The notes: generated by a model from the letters alone, not told the origin. A DNA stretch of 64,000 bases from Hyparrhenia diplandra (GCA_015847255.1 JADLZK010009181.1:372001-436000); one strand, 5' to 3'; shown: positions 32,462 through 45,177, counted from the stretch's first letter. Translations and numbers: made by a program.

Positions 32462-33674
32462 ATTTGGGAATAAGCCCTAGAGATAATCATAGAGATGATT
32501 GTATCACATTGTATCCATGATATATTATGTGTTCTTGAATATCCATTAAAGACTACTTATATCGATTGACAATTATGTGAATTGTTTGTGAAACTCTTTT
32601 ACTTGTATGGTTATTCTATAAATCGTCCCCTCGGTCGAGTTCATGTGAGAACACATATGAATATTAGATCAGAACATGTATTGGTTGATGACTATGTTTG
32701 GGCACATGTACGACATGGGCTGGATTGACCCAACTTGAGATTGTCTCTAATCATAATCTTATACGCTATGTCCTTAGACCTGAGGTTGTTGTACGTACTC
32801 AAGATGTGGAATGACCTACTCGGGGACTACCAAATGCTACTCCGTAACTGGGTAGTCATAAAGGTGGTTTTCGGGTTTGTCAGAAAAGATGCTGTGAGAC
32901 ATAGTCGACCAAGATGGAATTTGCCCCTCTCTGTTTGAGAGAGATATCATTGAACCACTCGAGTGATTTGATCATGAAATGCATGGCCGTGCTTAGGTTA
33001 AGTGTTAACCTATGAGATGGACCAAATATCATGTGGCAAAGAGAATGACAAACCAATCTGCTCGGACTACCCGAGCAATGGTCGGAGGCGGTCGGCGGGA
33101 CCGGGTCGGAAAGAGTTCTTGACCGGTCGGGCGTCACTTTCAACCGGTCGGAGATTATGGTGGTTCGATGCGATATGATCATTGCGTACACATGGGAGTT
33201 GACACGTCTTGCTAGAGGCGCCGCTTGTCAACTATTGGTCGAAGTAGGAGTACTCGGGCCATGTCTATGTGCGTGTGAGCCCATAGGGTCGACGCTTAAA
33301 GGGAAGGAAGCCTAATTCGGATTGGATCCAATTAGACAAGGCTTAGGGTTACTAATGGGCCTCGGCTCGAGAGCCTATTAGGGAACGCTTACATAAGAGA
33401 GGTGGGCGCGGGGCTAGGTTTACAATCGACGCCACTTTGGCGGCCGCCACCGCCCACACCCCGCCTCTTGCGAACGTGAGGAGTGCACGTGGAGGACGAA
33501 CGTGAGGTGCTACATGATACTGCTGCAACGTGCATATCTACGTCAAGAGAAGACGTCTTCCGCTACACCTGCGTGTGTAGTGGTAATTCGCGTGATCTAT
33601 AACTAGCGTGTAGTTCCTGGTTTATGGGTAGAAATGTTTTGTTTTTGGCTAGCGTAGCGATCCCATAATCCTTC
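32462..33674 (+). repeat. 5' LTR of the copia element
   Basis: Begins near ATTTGGGAATAAGCCCTAG (TGTTGGGAATAAG-type start, mutated) and ends just before the primer site. About 1.2 kb. The start was set where similarity to element Z stops. The exact end is uncertain by a few bases. ACATAAGAGAGG near 33392 may be the promoter region. Confidence 0.65.
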
Positions 33675-33676
33675 GG

Positions 33677-33688
33677 TGGTATCAGAGC
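33677..33688 (+). promoter_or_regulatory. Primer binding site (initiator tRNA-Met)
   Basis: TGGTATCAGAGC, the standard copia primer site. Confidence 0.9.
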
Positions 33689-35108
33689 CGATGCTGCCTT
33701 GTTATAGATTCGGATGTGTGCATATGGTGATATGCGCGGTTATAGATGAGTCTCTAATCATGGTTCGTGATCTTGCTTTGTCTTTGGTCTTGTTCGATCT
33801 ACTCCTACCGGTCAGAATTCCACCATCGGAGTTAAGTGATACATGTAAACCCAATCGAGGCGAAGTTGGAGATCAATATGATTGATCGAATCGAACCTAG
33901 GTCATGGTCGGGCGCATATGATGCGAGGTGGTGGCAGATTTGATCTTCTACCGATTACCGATTACCGACTTGCAAAGTTGCCGTGACGACAGTTTCATGT
34001 GATTTGCCATGGCATGGGGTTTTTGGCCAAAAAATGTGTTTTTCGAGAAAACACCATAACTTTTGCATACAACCTCGGATTGAGACGAACTCTAAATGAA
34101 AATCGTAGAGTACAAAAGTTACATCCACTTGCGACCGGCCTTGCCGGTTTTGATGAAATTAGATTTGCGAAAAATAGCTCAGAAAATGGTGTTTTCGGCC
34201 CGTCAAGATTAGATGTCGAAAATGACTAATTCTGTTTTTGCAGGGTGTATGTGACTGGTATGGCCTTTATGTGTATGTGATGCATGTATGTAATTAATTC
34301 ATGACTTGCATGTCATGAGGATGACAATATGGCTGGAGCCACTTATATATTGACTCATTAATGTAATGGCCTACGTGCCAAACAGTGATGATCGCGACAA
34401 TGTAATTACTATTACTATCTGCGCTAGTATAGACTAGTCTTGGCAGATTCATCACTGGAGGATGGCATACATGGATCATGGAGATGGAGATCATCTTGCT
34501 GAACAGTTCATTGGAGATGGAGATCCCCAAAGTGATATAAGGCCATACCAAGTCACAACTGTTTAATGTCATTCTTATTATGTTCTACTTTCACGTGCGT
34601 GACTATGTTTTTGTCTACATACGATAGTGAAGTAGAACGATCCCTCGCCAATATTTAAGTTTCGATGCTCCCCAAACCTTGTGAATGCCACGAGTCTTGT
34701 ACGGTCGGTGGTGGGTCTATGAAATTAGGGTGCCACCGGTTTTCCTTGACTAGACAAAAGGTTCGTGACGGATACTTACTTGTGGAAGGTTTGGTTACTT
34801 GAACAAGGTCATCGTAGCGGTTAGGGACCTTGGAGCATGGCAAAGGTTGGCGTCTAGCATAGAGATGCTACCCAACAACAGGAATCATATGTGATATGAT
34901 TAGCAAAGAGTTGCTTACCGATCTACCATGTCTTCTAGCAGTAATGCTAAAGCTCACTAGTAGACTTGTTAGTTGTGGGTCTTGAATCACTAAGTTTCAA
35001 TTGAGGGATATTGATTTTGGTGGGAGTACATTCTATTAAATGTTTAATATGATTTACTCTATCTTGGATACATTGTCTTAGTATTTTCCATTATTCTATT
35101 GTAGATAA
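33689..35108 (+). other. Copia untranslated leader
   Basis: About 1.4 kb between primer site and gag ATG without a convincing ORF. Such long leaders are common in grass copia elements and carry the packaging signal. Confidence 0.6.
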
Positions 35109-35955
35109 ATGGCGCCTAGCAATCAACCATTTACTTTGCATTCAGTTCTTGAGAAAGATAAGTTGAATGGAACAAATTATGCGGATGGGATCCGTAACCT
35201 GAGAATTGTTCTCAGGGCTGGGAAAAAGGAAGATGTTCTAGACAACCCCTTACTAGAAGAGCCTACTGAAAATGCATCCGCTACTTAGAAAACCGCTTAC
35301 AAGAAAGCATGTGATGCTGATCTTGAAGTAAGTTACCTTATGCTTGCTTGTATGGAACCCGACCTGCAGATGCAGTTCGATAACAATCATGCGGCGCACG
35401 ATATGATCGTGGTGCTTGAGGATATGTTCCAAACTCAAGCTAGAACCGAAAAGGTTCAATATCTCAAAGGCTCTTGTTGAGAGCAAGCTAGCAGAGGGTG
35501 CAGCAGTAGGGCCACACGTAATCAAGATGGTTGGTTACACTCAGAGATTGGAGAAGCTGGGCTTCCCAATTGGCCCAGAATTGGCCACTTATTTCATTCT
35601 CGCGTCTCTTCCGCCTAGCTATGGGAACTTCATCTTGAACTACCATATGCATGGGGCAGAGAAGGGCTTGACCGAACTATGTGGCATGCTTAAAACAAGA
35701 GAGGCCGACAATAAGAAAGGTGCCGGCAAGAGTAGCCATGTGATGGCGGTCCAAAACAAGCCTAATTTTAAGAAAAAGGGGCAATCCTTATTGGAAGAAG
35801 AAGGAAAAGGCTAAAGGTGAGACCTCTAAGCCAAAGCCTCCTCCTGCGCCCTAGGCTGGACCAACTGCTGATTCTCAGTGCTTTCATTGTCATCAAAAGG
35901 GTCACTGGAAAAGAAACTGCAAGTCATACCTAGCATCCATGAAGGATAGCGGTGG
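35109..35955 (+). pseudogene. Copia gag with CCHC knuckle
   Basis: ATG at 35109 opens MAPSNQPFTLHSVLEKDKLN, the usual copia gag start with an N-Y tract binding the particle core. A stop at 35286-35288 and a frameshift near 35440 break it; the frame at 35416-35814 holds the UBN2-type segment (VGPHVIKMVGYTQRLEKLG, ILASLPPSYGNFILNYHM). The knuckle CFHCHQKGHWKRNC lies at 35879-35920. It lacks only small pieces relative to a full gag. Confidence 0.85.
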
Positions 35956-37075
35956 TAAAGGTACTCCCGCTGCTTGTACACTTGTTGTTTATGTTATAGA
36001 CATATTCCTCACTCGATTCTTATATTAATTCTTGGGTATTTGATACCGGATCGGTTGCTCATATTTGCAATAACGATGCAGGGGAATGATAAGAAGTAGA
36101 AGCGTTGGAAAGGGAGAAGTTGACTTCCACGTGGGCAATAATGCAAGAGTTCTTCGCTTTGAGCGTCGGGACGATGCAACTTCACCTCCCGTCAGGATTT
36201 ATTTTGGAATTGAATAATTGTTATTTTGTTCCTAGTTTAAGTCAAAACATTGTGTCGCCTTCATGTTTGATGAAGGATGGTTATTCATTTAAGAGTGAAG
36301 ACAATGGTTGTGTGATCTCCAAAAATGGCATGTTTGTGGCTTCTGCATCCATTGTGAATGGGTTATTTATTTTAAATCTTGATGATGTACCCGCTCGTAA
36401 TATAAGTGCTAAAAGGCCTCGGCTTAATGAGTTAAGTCCTACCTATATGTGGCATTGTCGTTTAGGTCATATAAGTGAGAATCGCATGAAGAGGCTCCAT
36501 TCTGATGGGCTTCTAACTTCGTTTGATTTTGAATCATACGAGACATGTGAGGCTTGCCTTCTAGGCAAAATGACCAAAGCGCCTTTCACAAAGTTATCCC
36601 GAGAGGGCAGCAGACTTGTTGGAACTCGCACATACTAATGTATGCGGACCAATGAGTACGGCCTAGAGGCGGATTCCAATACTTCATTACTTTTCTTGAT
36701 GATTTTAGTAGATATGGCTATGTCTACTTAATGAAACATAAGTTTGAAACATTTGAAAAGTTCAAGGAATTTCGGGATGAAGTAGAGAATCAACGTGGCA
36801 AGAAAATCAAGGCTTTACGATCCGATCGTGGAGGCGAATATTTGAGCCATGATTTTAGCAATCATCTAAAGAGTTGCGGAATTGTTCCACAGCTTACGCT
36901 GCCTGGAACACCACAGAGAAACGGTGTGTCTGAGCGACGTAATTGGACTTTGTTGGACATGGTTCGGTCAATGATGAGCCAGTCGGACCTACCTCTATCG
37001 TTTTGGGGATACGCTCTAGAAACAGCCGCTTTCACATTAAATAGGGTACCATCTAAGTCGTAGTTAAGACACCAT
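35956..37075 (+). pseudogene. Copia protease and integrase
   Basis: The protease turn DTGSVAHICNN is at 36042-36074, preceded and followed by stops. From 36105 the frame carries the pre-integrase region, with the HHCC zinc site (MWHCRLGHIS at about 36449, CEACLLGKM at about 36550). After a frameshift near 36600 the DDE core is seen as DFSRYGYVYLMKH (about 36705), SDRGGEYLS (about 36820) and GTPQRNGVSERRN (about 36905-36943), so both aspartates and the glutamate are readable. A stop after VPSKS at 37061 ends the open part. Confidence 0.87.
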
Positions 37076-38418
37076 ATGAGATGTGGACCGGTAAGAGTCC
37101 CGCTTTTGTCTTTTCTAAAGATTTGGGGTTGTGAAGTTTATGTCAAACGACTTCAATCGATAAACTAACACCCAAGTCGGACAAGTGCTTTTTCGTGGGA
37201 TACCCAAAGGAAACTTTAGGGTATTACTTTTACAACCGATCACAGGGCAAAGTGTTTGTTGTTCGAAACGGTGTTTTCTTAGAGAAAGAGTTTCTCAAAA
37301 GAGACAAGAGTGGACAAAAGGTGTATCTTGAAGAAGTTCAAGATGAGCCAATAGGTCAAGACTCTAAGAGTGATGCTAATGTAGCAGAACAAGTTGTGAT
37401 ACCTATGGCAAAGGAAACATTGCCACGACCACCTAAGATCAGCAAGACTCCGTGAGTTGCATGGGGATTTGTTATTGTTAGACGATGACGAACCAGCAAC
37501 ATGTACGGAAGCAATGATGGACCCAGATTTAGAGAAATGGCAAAGTGCCATGAGATCTGAGATAGATTCCATAGGAGACAATCAAGTTTGGAACTTGGTT
37601 GACCCGCTCGATGGGGTTAGACCCATTGAGTGCAAATGGATCTATAAAAAGAAAAAGGATATGGATGGAAATGTTCACGTCTATAAAGCTCGACTTGTCG
37701 CAAAGGGTTTTCGGCAAGTTCAAGGAGTTGACTACGATGAGACATTCTCACCAGTAGCGATGCTTAAATCTATCCGGATCATTCTAGCAATTGCTGCTCA
37801 TTTTGATTATGAGATATGGTAGATGGATGTTAAAAACGGCCTTTCAAAATGGAAATTTGGAAGAGGACGTGTATATGATACAGCCCGAAGGTTTTGTTGA
37901 TCCAAACAATGCTGGAAAAATATGCAAGCTTAAGAAATCCATTTATGGGTTAAAGCAAGCATCTCGGAGTTGGAACATTCATTTTGATGAAGCTATAAAA
38001 GAGTTAGGCTTTCGTTAGAATGAAGAAGAACCTTGTGTATACAAGAAGGAAAGTGGGAGCGCTGTTGTGTTTCTAATCTTGTATGTGGATGACATACTAT
38101 TGATTGGGAATGATATTCCAATGTTGCAATCCGTGAAGACTTCATTGAATAATACATTTTCTATGAAGGATTTGGGAGAAGCAGCATACATTTTGGGTAT
38201 AAAAATCTATAGAGACAGATCGAAGAGGCTTATAGGATTAAGCCAAGATACATACATTGACAAAGTGTTGAAACGGTTCAACATGGAACAGTCCAAGAAA
38301 GGATTCTTGCCTATGTCTCATGGTATGCGTTTTAGCAAGAAGCGCCCTTCGACTACTGATGAGCGAGAGCGCATGAGTAAGGTTCCATACGCTTCGGTAG
38401 TTGGTTCCATCATTGTAA
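37076..38418 (+). pseudogene. Copia reverse transcriptase, cut at 38418
   Basis: 37195-37455 is the integrase-RT linker (GYYFYNRSQGKVFVVRNG). RT starts around 37457 (EAMMDPDLEKWQSAMRSEID) and carries WIYKKKKDMDGNVHVYKARL, LVAKGFRQVQGVDY, MLKSIRIILAIAA, a stop at 37820, then KSIYGLKQASRSWN (about 37940) and the catalytic LYVDDILLIGND at about 38080-38115, intact. The frame ends at VVGSI where the chromovirus LTR begins. RNase H and the 3' LTR are lost. Confidence 0.9.
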
Positions 38419-41400
38419 TGTAACCGCCCAATTTATAGGTAATTAAGCATAAGAGTAGCCATCCTTCAGCCTCACACCCATACTTAACCACATATAAACC
38501 CGGTAATCAGGAAATCTCGCAGGATTTTGAACTTTTCCACAAACAACTTTCAGAATCGTACTCGTGTTCAGAGTTACCATACATGAATCTCAAACGGTTC
38601 ACAAATATTTAAATTTGCAAGTGCAATAGTTCTTACAATACCAAGTTCGAAATAAAGTTAAGGAAGCAAATAGTTTTCAAAGTCTTGAATAGACTTAAAA
38701 GGTTTTGTTTAAAGTTGTGCCATGATAATCATTCCTACAACAAAGTAGTGGTAGGAATATGGAATGCTTGCCCGAGCCATTTATTCATCATCACAAGTAG
38801 GAAAGAAGCATGTCTTGCAATACCCATGAAAGACCCGATTATCGCAACAATGAGAATAAAACCCCGAGTACAAGGTTGTACTTTCTCACTAGACTTACCC
38901 GACATAAAATAAAATAATAAAGTAAAAGACTCAAGGATCATGATAGGCTTATTTGGTGGGGCTTGGCTAGACATTTTGCATAAAACATGAGTAAAGCCAT
39001 TTTAATTATTTACCTGTCTAGCAAACAAGATTATTAACATGAATATTAATTTGCAAGCGAAGTAAACACATTTCATATGAACCAATATTAAAGTAATATC
39101 GAGTAGTCTTGAGATCATAAATAAATCATTGCCATAAGTAAACATCATCAATCTTACTTTCATATTCAATTAGTTAATGCCACAATGAAGTGAAGCCAAT
39201 CGGTTTCTCTCATGACCGGGAGAGATGGCGACTCGAATCGATTACTACCCACTGGGGACAAATACCGCACACTCACCGTAAGATGCTTTGCAAAGGCAGC
39301 CATAGGTCACCTTTGGAACTGTTCGAGAATCGCGGGCGGGCGGCAACCTCCCCATCGGGACCCAACCGAACCGCCGGGTAGCTCAAGCCTTGCTTGCCCA
39401 CGGTCATGTTCATGGCCCCGCACATACTTCCTTCTCTCCATGGGGAGTGTTAAACGGCCCGTGCCGGCCCGACCCGTAACTACTTGGCCGTGGTTCACGC
39501 CCCAAGCCGAACCAACTAAGTGATAGGTGCTTTCAAATTCGATTGAAGTCCGACATGGTAACAATGTTTAGTTAATTCGAGCGAAGCACAATCCCCATCT
39601 GCCCGAGCCTTTACTTTTAATCTTCTCATGAATAATTCTTTAGTGGCAACATACCCAACCATATGATCATCATATTATTCCATTGTATTTGATTGGGAAG
39701 AATCATCTACCATTTTTATTAAGCGAGGGCTAAGCAAAGACTACGGTGTTGACTCATGGGGTAGGATATCGGGGTAAACATGGATATATGTGCAAAAGAA
39801 CAGTACCAAACAACTCCTATACTTAATGCATCGAAAATAACGATACTCAAGTTAATTTAATTCGAAAGCATAGGGAAGTTCAAGCATGCACCGGGGCTTG
39901 CCTTGGACAAAGGAAGTAGGGTAGTGGTTAGGACACTCGTGCAATTGCGGATCGGTCCTTCTCCTACGGTGACTCCTGCGGTTTGCACGTCCAAGTGGTT
40001 CAGCTCTCCCTCTTGCAGGTTCCTCCGGTTCGGGGGAATCGTCTCGTCGGATCCTGTCATGATGCGTATGCAAGAGTGAATAGGATGAATGCATAATTAA
40101 CAAAGGATATATGTATGCACAATGATGAATGCTTATATTAAGTGCATATCTCTTTCAGCGGTAGAGAAGCTAATTACTATGCAACACAAAACATATATTG
40201 CACCGGCAACAATCAACAATTGCTTCACCATTTTTTGGACAGCATACAATTACAGTGCAAAAATGGACATAACTGGAGTTCTATAACTACGATCACAGCA
40301 AACAAGCACTTGTTGGAAAGCTTAGGAAATTATCTAGAAACTTTATTAAACTTACTTTTACAGATTCTAACATCTACCGCACGCAAAACAGCAAGATAGT
40401 ATTTTTGTTTTTGGAAACAAGCCAACGTGCAATGCTTATAACTTCCAAACTATTCGGTAAATATTATCAAATTCGACCAGAAGAAATGCCCCGGCGAGCT
40501 CGAAACCGAAGCGGCGGCCATGGCGGCTCCCTCGCCGGGCGGACACAAAACCTTAAATGCCGGCCTTTCCTTACCCACTTTACCTCGGAGGGACGACGCA
40601 AGGCGATAGATCAAGACAGGCGAAGGTTTTGGTGGCCTTTGGGTGAGTGTTTGCGCGGTGGTGGCGGAGTTCCTTGGCGGCGGCGCCGGCAATGGCGACG
40701 GCCGACGGCCCCGTGGCGTGTTGCGCTGCGGTTGCTTAGGCGAGAAGGAAGTGGAGTGAGGGGGTTGGAGTAGAGTGCAAGGCTCTTTGTCGCCCCATCT
40801 TTGAAGCACGGGCGCGGCGCGACGAGGCGCTCGGGGACGATGGCCACACGCGACGCGCGGCGGGCGTCGTGCAAGTGGCCGGCCCTGGAATTCTGTGAGG
40901 GCTAGGTGTGAGCCGTCACGAAAACAAAGTTGCCAAAAGCTTTAACTCAATTTGTTTCTCCTTCCTCCTCGAAAACCGTGCGTAACTGTCCAAAAACTTT
41001 CTATACAAAATTTGTTCAAAAATTTTATGATCTACATTTCATTCAATTACTACATTTTCAAATTCGGCATAGATTTTTAATTAGAGGCATCCAAACAGAA
41101 CTAACATTAAAATGACTTAATGAAATTTAAATTTAAACTAACCCTAATTCCACCAAACTGTTGGGGCAGTTTTGGACCTTTTCCTAACATTTTCATGAGG
41201 TGCAAGCTAAACCACTATTGTTCCACAAGAAAAGTACTACACTTTTTATATAGAAACTTTTTGCCAAAAACTATTTTATCATGCACTTTTGAAATGGTTT
41301 TCAAAATCTCTTCGAATGGTCAAACCGAGTTGACCAGCCCTAATTACACACTTTTGGGTGACATGACCAACATGAACAATGCTCCAAATCATCATTCAAA

Positions 41401-41598
41401 CATAGCTAAACATTCATAGCACTCAAACGAAGAATCTACATGGCATTACACTAAAAGCTAGAGCATAGCAAGATCAAACAAATGCTTTTAACCAGAATTA
41501 AAGAATGATTTGCCATGCATTATGCAAGCATGAGTGCAAATGATGCTTATGACCATGAAATGCAAGAATAGTGCTTAGCTTAACACCGTGGTGTTACA
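38419..41598 (-). repeat. 3' LTR of the chromovirus, 3.18 kb
   Basis: Minus strand starts TGTAACACCACGGTG at 41598 and ends GGGCGGTTACA at 38419. It is long and mostly A/T rich, but 40480-40900 is strongly G/C rich. No coding domain. Confidence 0.88.
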
Positions 41599-41613
41599 GC
41601 CCTTCCCCCCTTA
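41599..41613 (-). promoter_or_regulatory. Polypurine tract of the chromovirus
   Basis: Minus strand TTAAGGGGGGAAGGGC directly before the 3' LTR. Confidence 0.85.
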
Positions 41614-41646
41614 AGAAAATCTTGTCCCGAGATTTGTTTTTGTTAC

Positions 41647-42176
41647 TCACCATGTGTTATAAAACTTGGGATAATTTTCTCGGAGATAATCTTCTGCTTC
41701 CCAGGTTGCATCTTTCTCACCATGATTACTCCATAGTACCTTGTACAACTTGACTATCCGATTGCGAGTGACTCTTTCTTTGGTGTCTAGAACTTGTAGA
41801 GGCTTCTCTTCATAAGTGAGGTCGGACTCAATTTCAATATCTCGGACAGGCACTTGCTCTTTAGGAACTCGTAAGCACTTCTTTAGTTGGGAAACATGGA
41901 ATACACTAAAAATAGCTTTCATCTCCCTAGGTAACTGCAATTGATAAGCCACGGGTCCCTTTCTTGCTATGATACGAATGGTCCCACAAACCTTGGCGCT
42001 AATTTATGCTTCACACCAAAACGTTGTACTCTTTTCATTGGAGATACTTTCAAGTTGACATAGTCACCTACTTCAAACTCAAGTGGGGTTCTTCTCTTGT
42101 CCGCATAACTCTTTTGTCGGGCTTGAGCAGCTTCTATATGTTTCCTAATGATACGAACTTTCTCTTCAAAGATCAT
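41647..42176 (-). pseudogene. Integrase C-terminus and chromodomain, chromovirus
   Basis: 42176-41967 reads as the GPY/F-type module (DKRRTPLEFEVGDYVNLKVS, RFVGPF). One frameshift later, 41952-41647 has VFHVSQLKKCLR and then a chromodomain-like end with TRNRIVKLYKVLWSN and ATWEAEDYLRENYPKF. Chromodomains direct integration toward marked chromatin in chromoviruses. The usual first aromatic-cage residue is not obvious, as in the degenerate chromodomain of plant Tekay-type elements. Stop at 41647-41649. Confidence 0.85.
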
Positions 42177-42715
42177 CTACCAAATCGACACCATAAAGGT
42201 TCTTTTTCTCCAGTTTCTACCCAATTCAAGGGAGTTCTACACTTTCTGCCATACAATGCTTCAAATGGAGCCATTTGAATACTGGATTGGTAGCTATTGT
42301 TATATGAGAACTCTGCTAAAGCTAACCATTTATCCCATGAACCTTTTAGCGATAACACATAGGCTCTCAACATATCTTCCAAAATCGATTAACTCGACCC
42401 GACCTGTAGTCCGAGGATGATAATTTGAAGCTGCGAACTAAGTTGGTACCTAGTCCTTCATGTACTCTTTCCCAAAAACGATTGGTCCATTGAGTTCCCC
42501 TATCTGATGCTATTTTCTTCGGTACTCCATGTAATTTAATCACTTGTTCCAGATAGATATCTGCATATTCATATGCTTCATAGTGAACCTTTACCAGAAT
42601 AAAATGAGCCGACTTGGTTAGTCGATCCACAATTACCCATATTGAATCAAAACCTCTTTGAGTACGGGGAAGTCCAACAATAAAATCCATGGTGATCTCA
42701 TCCCATTTCCAGCTT
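42177..42715 (-). pseudogene. Integrase catalytic core, chromovirus
   Basis: 42690-42367 gives MDFIVGLPRTQRGFDSIWVI (first D of the triad), ASDRGTQWTNRFW (second D) and, after a shift near 42390, the rest at 42382-42177 (EFSYNNSYQSSIQMAPFEAL, YGRKCRTP). The glutamate-bearing helix lies at the shifted region and reads poorly (DYRSGRVNRF), so the third catalytic residue cannot be confirmed. Confidence 0.85.
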
Positions 42716-43567
42716 GGAATAGGCGATGGTTGTAGCGATCCGGCGAGGTTTCAAATGAAACGACCTTGACTCTACAACAATTGTCACACTTTTGCTACAT
42801 AGGCAAACAATTTCGGTTTTCATTTTTGTCCACCAATAATATGTCCTCAAATCCTTATACATCTTACTACTACCAGGATGAATAGATAAAGCAGAAGAAT
42901 GTGCCTCTTTTAAGATTTGATCTCTCAATTCTTGATCTTTTGGGACAACAAGACGGTTGTCGAACCATAAGACACCATTCTCATCAACTCTAAAATGTTT
43001 ACTGGGCTTCTCTTGGATCTTCTTCTTGATATGGAAAATACCCTTATCGGTCTTCTGACTCTCAATGATACGACTCTGTAATGTACCACTGATAGTGATA
43101 CTATGCGAGAACCGCAAGATGTAAGAAGTTGAAGCTCTCTTCGACAAGGACCGATGATTATGACGGTGTGCTTTTCGGCTTAAGGCATCAGCAACCGCAT
43201 TAGCCTTACCAGGATGGTAATGTACTTCCAAAGTATAATCCTTGATTAGTTCTAACCATCTTCTTTGTCGCATGTTCAACTCAGGCTGTGTGAATATGTA
43301 CTTGAGGCTTTTGTGATCAGTATAAATGTGACATACATTTCCTAGAAGATAGTGTCGCCAGATCTTCAGTGCATGAACCACAGCTGCTAATTCTAGGTCA
43401 TGTGTAGGATAATTAACTTCATGCTTTCGTAGTTGTCTTGAGGCATAAGCGATCACTCTTCCTTCTTGCATCAGAACACAACCTAAACCAATACCAGATG
43501 CGTCACAAAACACATCAAAAGGTTTCTCTATGTACGGCTGTGCTAAAAACTGGAGCGTGGTCGGCAA
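42698..43567 (-). CDS. RNase H and integrase zinc region, chromovirus
   Basis: A 289-codon open frame. RNase H is readable throughout: FDVFCDASGIGLGCVLMQ (first catalytic D), VIAYASRQLRKHE, DLELAAVVHALKIWRHYL (E), IYTDHKSLKYIF (D) and ADALSRK. The integrase zinc-binding part follows (SIHPGSSKMYKDLRTYYWW), but the CxxC is lost because the frame slips after SKS. The frame begins at an internal methionine; RT precedes it in another frame. Confidence 0.88.
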   Translation of the reverse strand: MPTTLQFLAQPYIEKPFDVFCDASGIGLGCVLMQEGRVIAYASRQLRKHEVNYPTHDLELAAVVHALKIWRHYLLGNVCHIYTDHKSLKYIFTQPELNMRQRRWLELIKDYTLEVHYHPGKANAVADALSRKAHRHNHRSLSKRASTSYILRFSHSITISGTLQSRIIESQKTDKGIFHIKKKIQEKPSKHFRVDENGVLWFDNRLVVPKDQELRDQILKEAHSSALSIHPGSSKMYKDLRTYYWWTKMKTEIVCLCSKSVTIVVESRSFHLKPRRIATTIAYSKLEMG

Positions 43568-44510
43568 CTCTCGTAGAGTGCGAAAAAGTCATCTCACACT
43601 CCGGGGACCAAACAAATTTCTCATCTTTTCGCAAAGCAACTTGGTCATAGGTTTGGCAATCTTAGAAAAAATCTGGGATAAAACGGTGATAGTATCCGGC
43701 CAATCCAAGAAAAACTACGGACCTCGGTGACGGATGTGGGTGCCTTCCAATCCATCACTTCTTGCACTTTGCTAGGGTCGACCGAGATACCTTCAGCAGA
43801 AAGAATGTGTCCAAGAAAAGGTACTTTAGTCAGCCAAAACTCACACTTGCTGAATTTTGCATACAACTTGTGTTCTCTCGGCTGGTTAGAACAATTACGA
43901 GGTGTTTGGCATGATCTTCCTCGTTCTTTGAGTATACTAAAATGTCATTGATAAACACAACCACGAACTTGTCCAGCTCGGGCATGAATACCGAATTCAT
44001 TAAGTACATGAAATAGGCGGGGGCATTAGTCAATCCAAATGACAAGACAAGGTACTCATATAAACCATATCGGGTAGAAAAGGCGGTCTTGGGAATATCC
44101 TATGGTCTGATTTTGATCTGGTGATAGCCTGATCGAAGGTCAATCTTAGAGAAGACTTTGGCTTTTGATAACTGGTCAAACAAAATATCAATGCGAGGCA
44201 AAGGATATTTGTTTTTAACAGTCATGGCATTAAGTGGTCTATAGTCCACACACATCCGTAGGGATTTATCCTTCTTTTTCACAAACAAAGGCAGGCAACC
44301 CCACGGTGAAGAACTTGGCCTGATCAAACCTTTGTCTAACAAATCTTGCAATTGCACTTTCAACTCAGCCAGCTCATTGGGTGGCATCCTATAAGGTCTC
44401 CTAGAGATTGGTGCAGTCCCTGGCACTAACTCTATGGCAAACTCCACATCTCTATCGGGTGGTAGTCCCGGTAGTTCTTCAGGAAAGACATCCGGAAACT
44501 CACACACCAT
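43568..44510 (-). pseudogene. Reverse transcriptase, chromovirus
   Basis: 44510-44100 starts MVCEFPDVFPEELPGLPPDR and covers the finger motifs (LIRPSSSPWGCLPLFVKKKD, MCVDYRPLNAMTVKNKYPLP, KIDLRSGYHQI). A stop at 44100 and a shift separate it from 44045-43830, which holds MSFGLTNAPAYFM and the catalytic box. There FINDILVYS replaces the usual FIDDILVYS (codon AAT at 43947-43949), removing one catalytic aspartate. 43866-43645 has FLGHILSAEGISVDPSKV, the RT thumb. Confidence 0.9.
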
Positions 44511-44603
44511 AGGTATATCAGAAATACTAAGAACTTGTAGTGCAGCAGATAACAGACTTAGATTAGGCCTGTTGGGAAGAATTATTTGGTGTTCTAGTCC
44601 ATC

Positions 44604-45135
44604 TCATGGATCTCTTATGATAAGGACTCTATTTGATGTATCTATTATTACTCTCCATTGCTGCATCCAATTCATTCCCAGAATGACATCCAAACTTAAA
44701 CCGGGTAGGACTATGAGAGAAACTATTATCTCTAGACTTCCAATCTTAACTCTCACATCTCTTACTATTTGCCTAGTAAGTTGGTCAGCTCCTGCTGAAC
44801 TAATGCGATACCCATATCCCAATTCAGATATCTTTTCATTATGCTTTAGTGCAAATGCTTGACTCATGAATGAATGCGATGATCCAGAATCAAACAAGAC
44901 AACAGCATTATGATCGTTGATAAGGCACGCGTACCAGAAATACGATTTCTCCTTCCGTGTCCGATTTCGCCTCGGTGAAATGAGCTTGTCCATACCGTGG
45001 CCTGGGTTGATTCTTCCTGGGTTGAGGACAATTCTTGGAGAAGTGACCAGGCTTTCCACAATTGTAACACAGATTGCTTGAAGGTGGTCGGTACTGTGCA
45101 TTCTGAGCTGGTTTTCCCTTCTGGAATGGAGTCAC
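44604..45135 (-). pseudogene. Gag zinc knuckle and protease, chromovirus
   Basis: Knuckle CYNCGKPGHFSKNC near 45070-45029 on the minus strand. A frameshift follows, and the frame 45101-44604 has AVVLFDSGSSHSFMSQ (protease D-S-G-S turn, about 44900) and ILGMNWMQQWRVIID, the standard end of gypsy retropepsins of this group. Confidence 0.87.
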
Positions 45136-45177
45136 AGTTGCCTTCTTGTAGCGAGGATTGGTGTATTGTGGCTTCTT

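Larger units (their letters stand above)
32462..38418 (+). mobile_element. Ty1/copia retrotransposon, 5' LTR through RT, truncated by chromovirus
   Basis: 5' LTR, tRNA-Met primer site, leader, gag with zinc knuckle, protease, integrase and RT in copia order (integrase before RT). It is inserted in element Z at 32461/32462 and is itself cut inside the RT/RNase H region by the reverse chromovirus LTR at 38419. No 3' LTR is present in the window. Confidence 0.9.

Noticed and set aside
40405..40874. G/C-rich ORFs of 85-122 codons on both strands as host gene
   Set aside because: Inside an LTR, overlapping on both strands, no recognisable domain; kept only as a composition finding.
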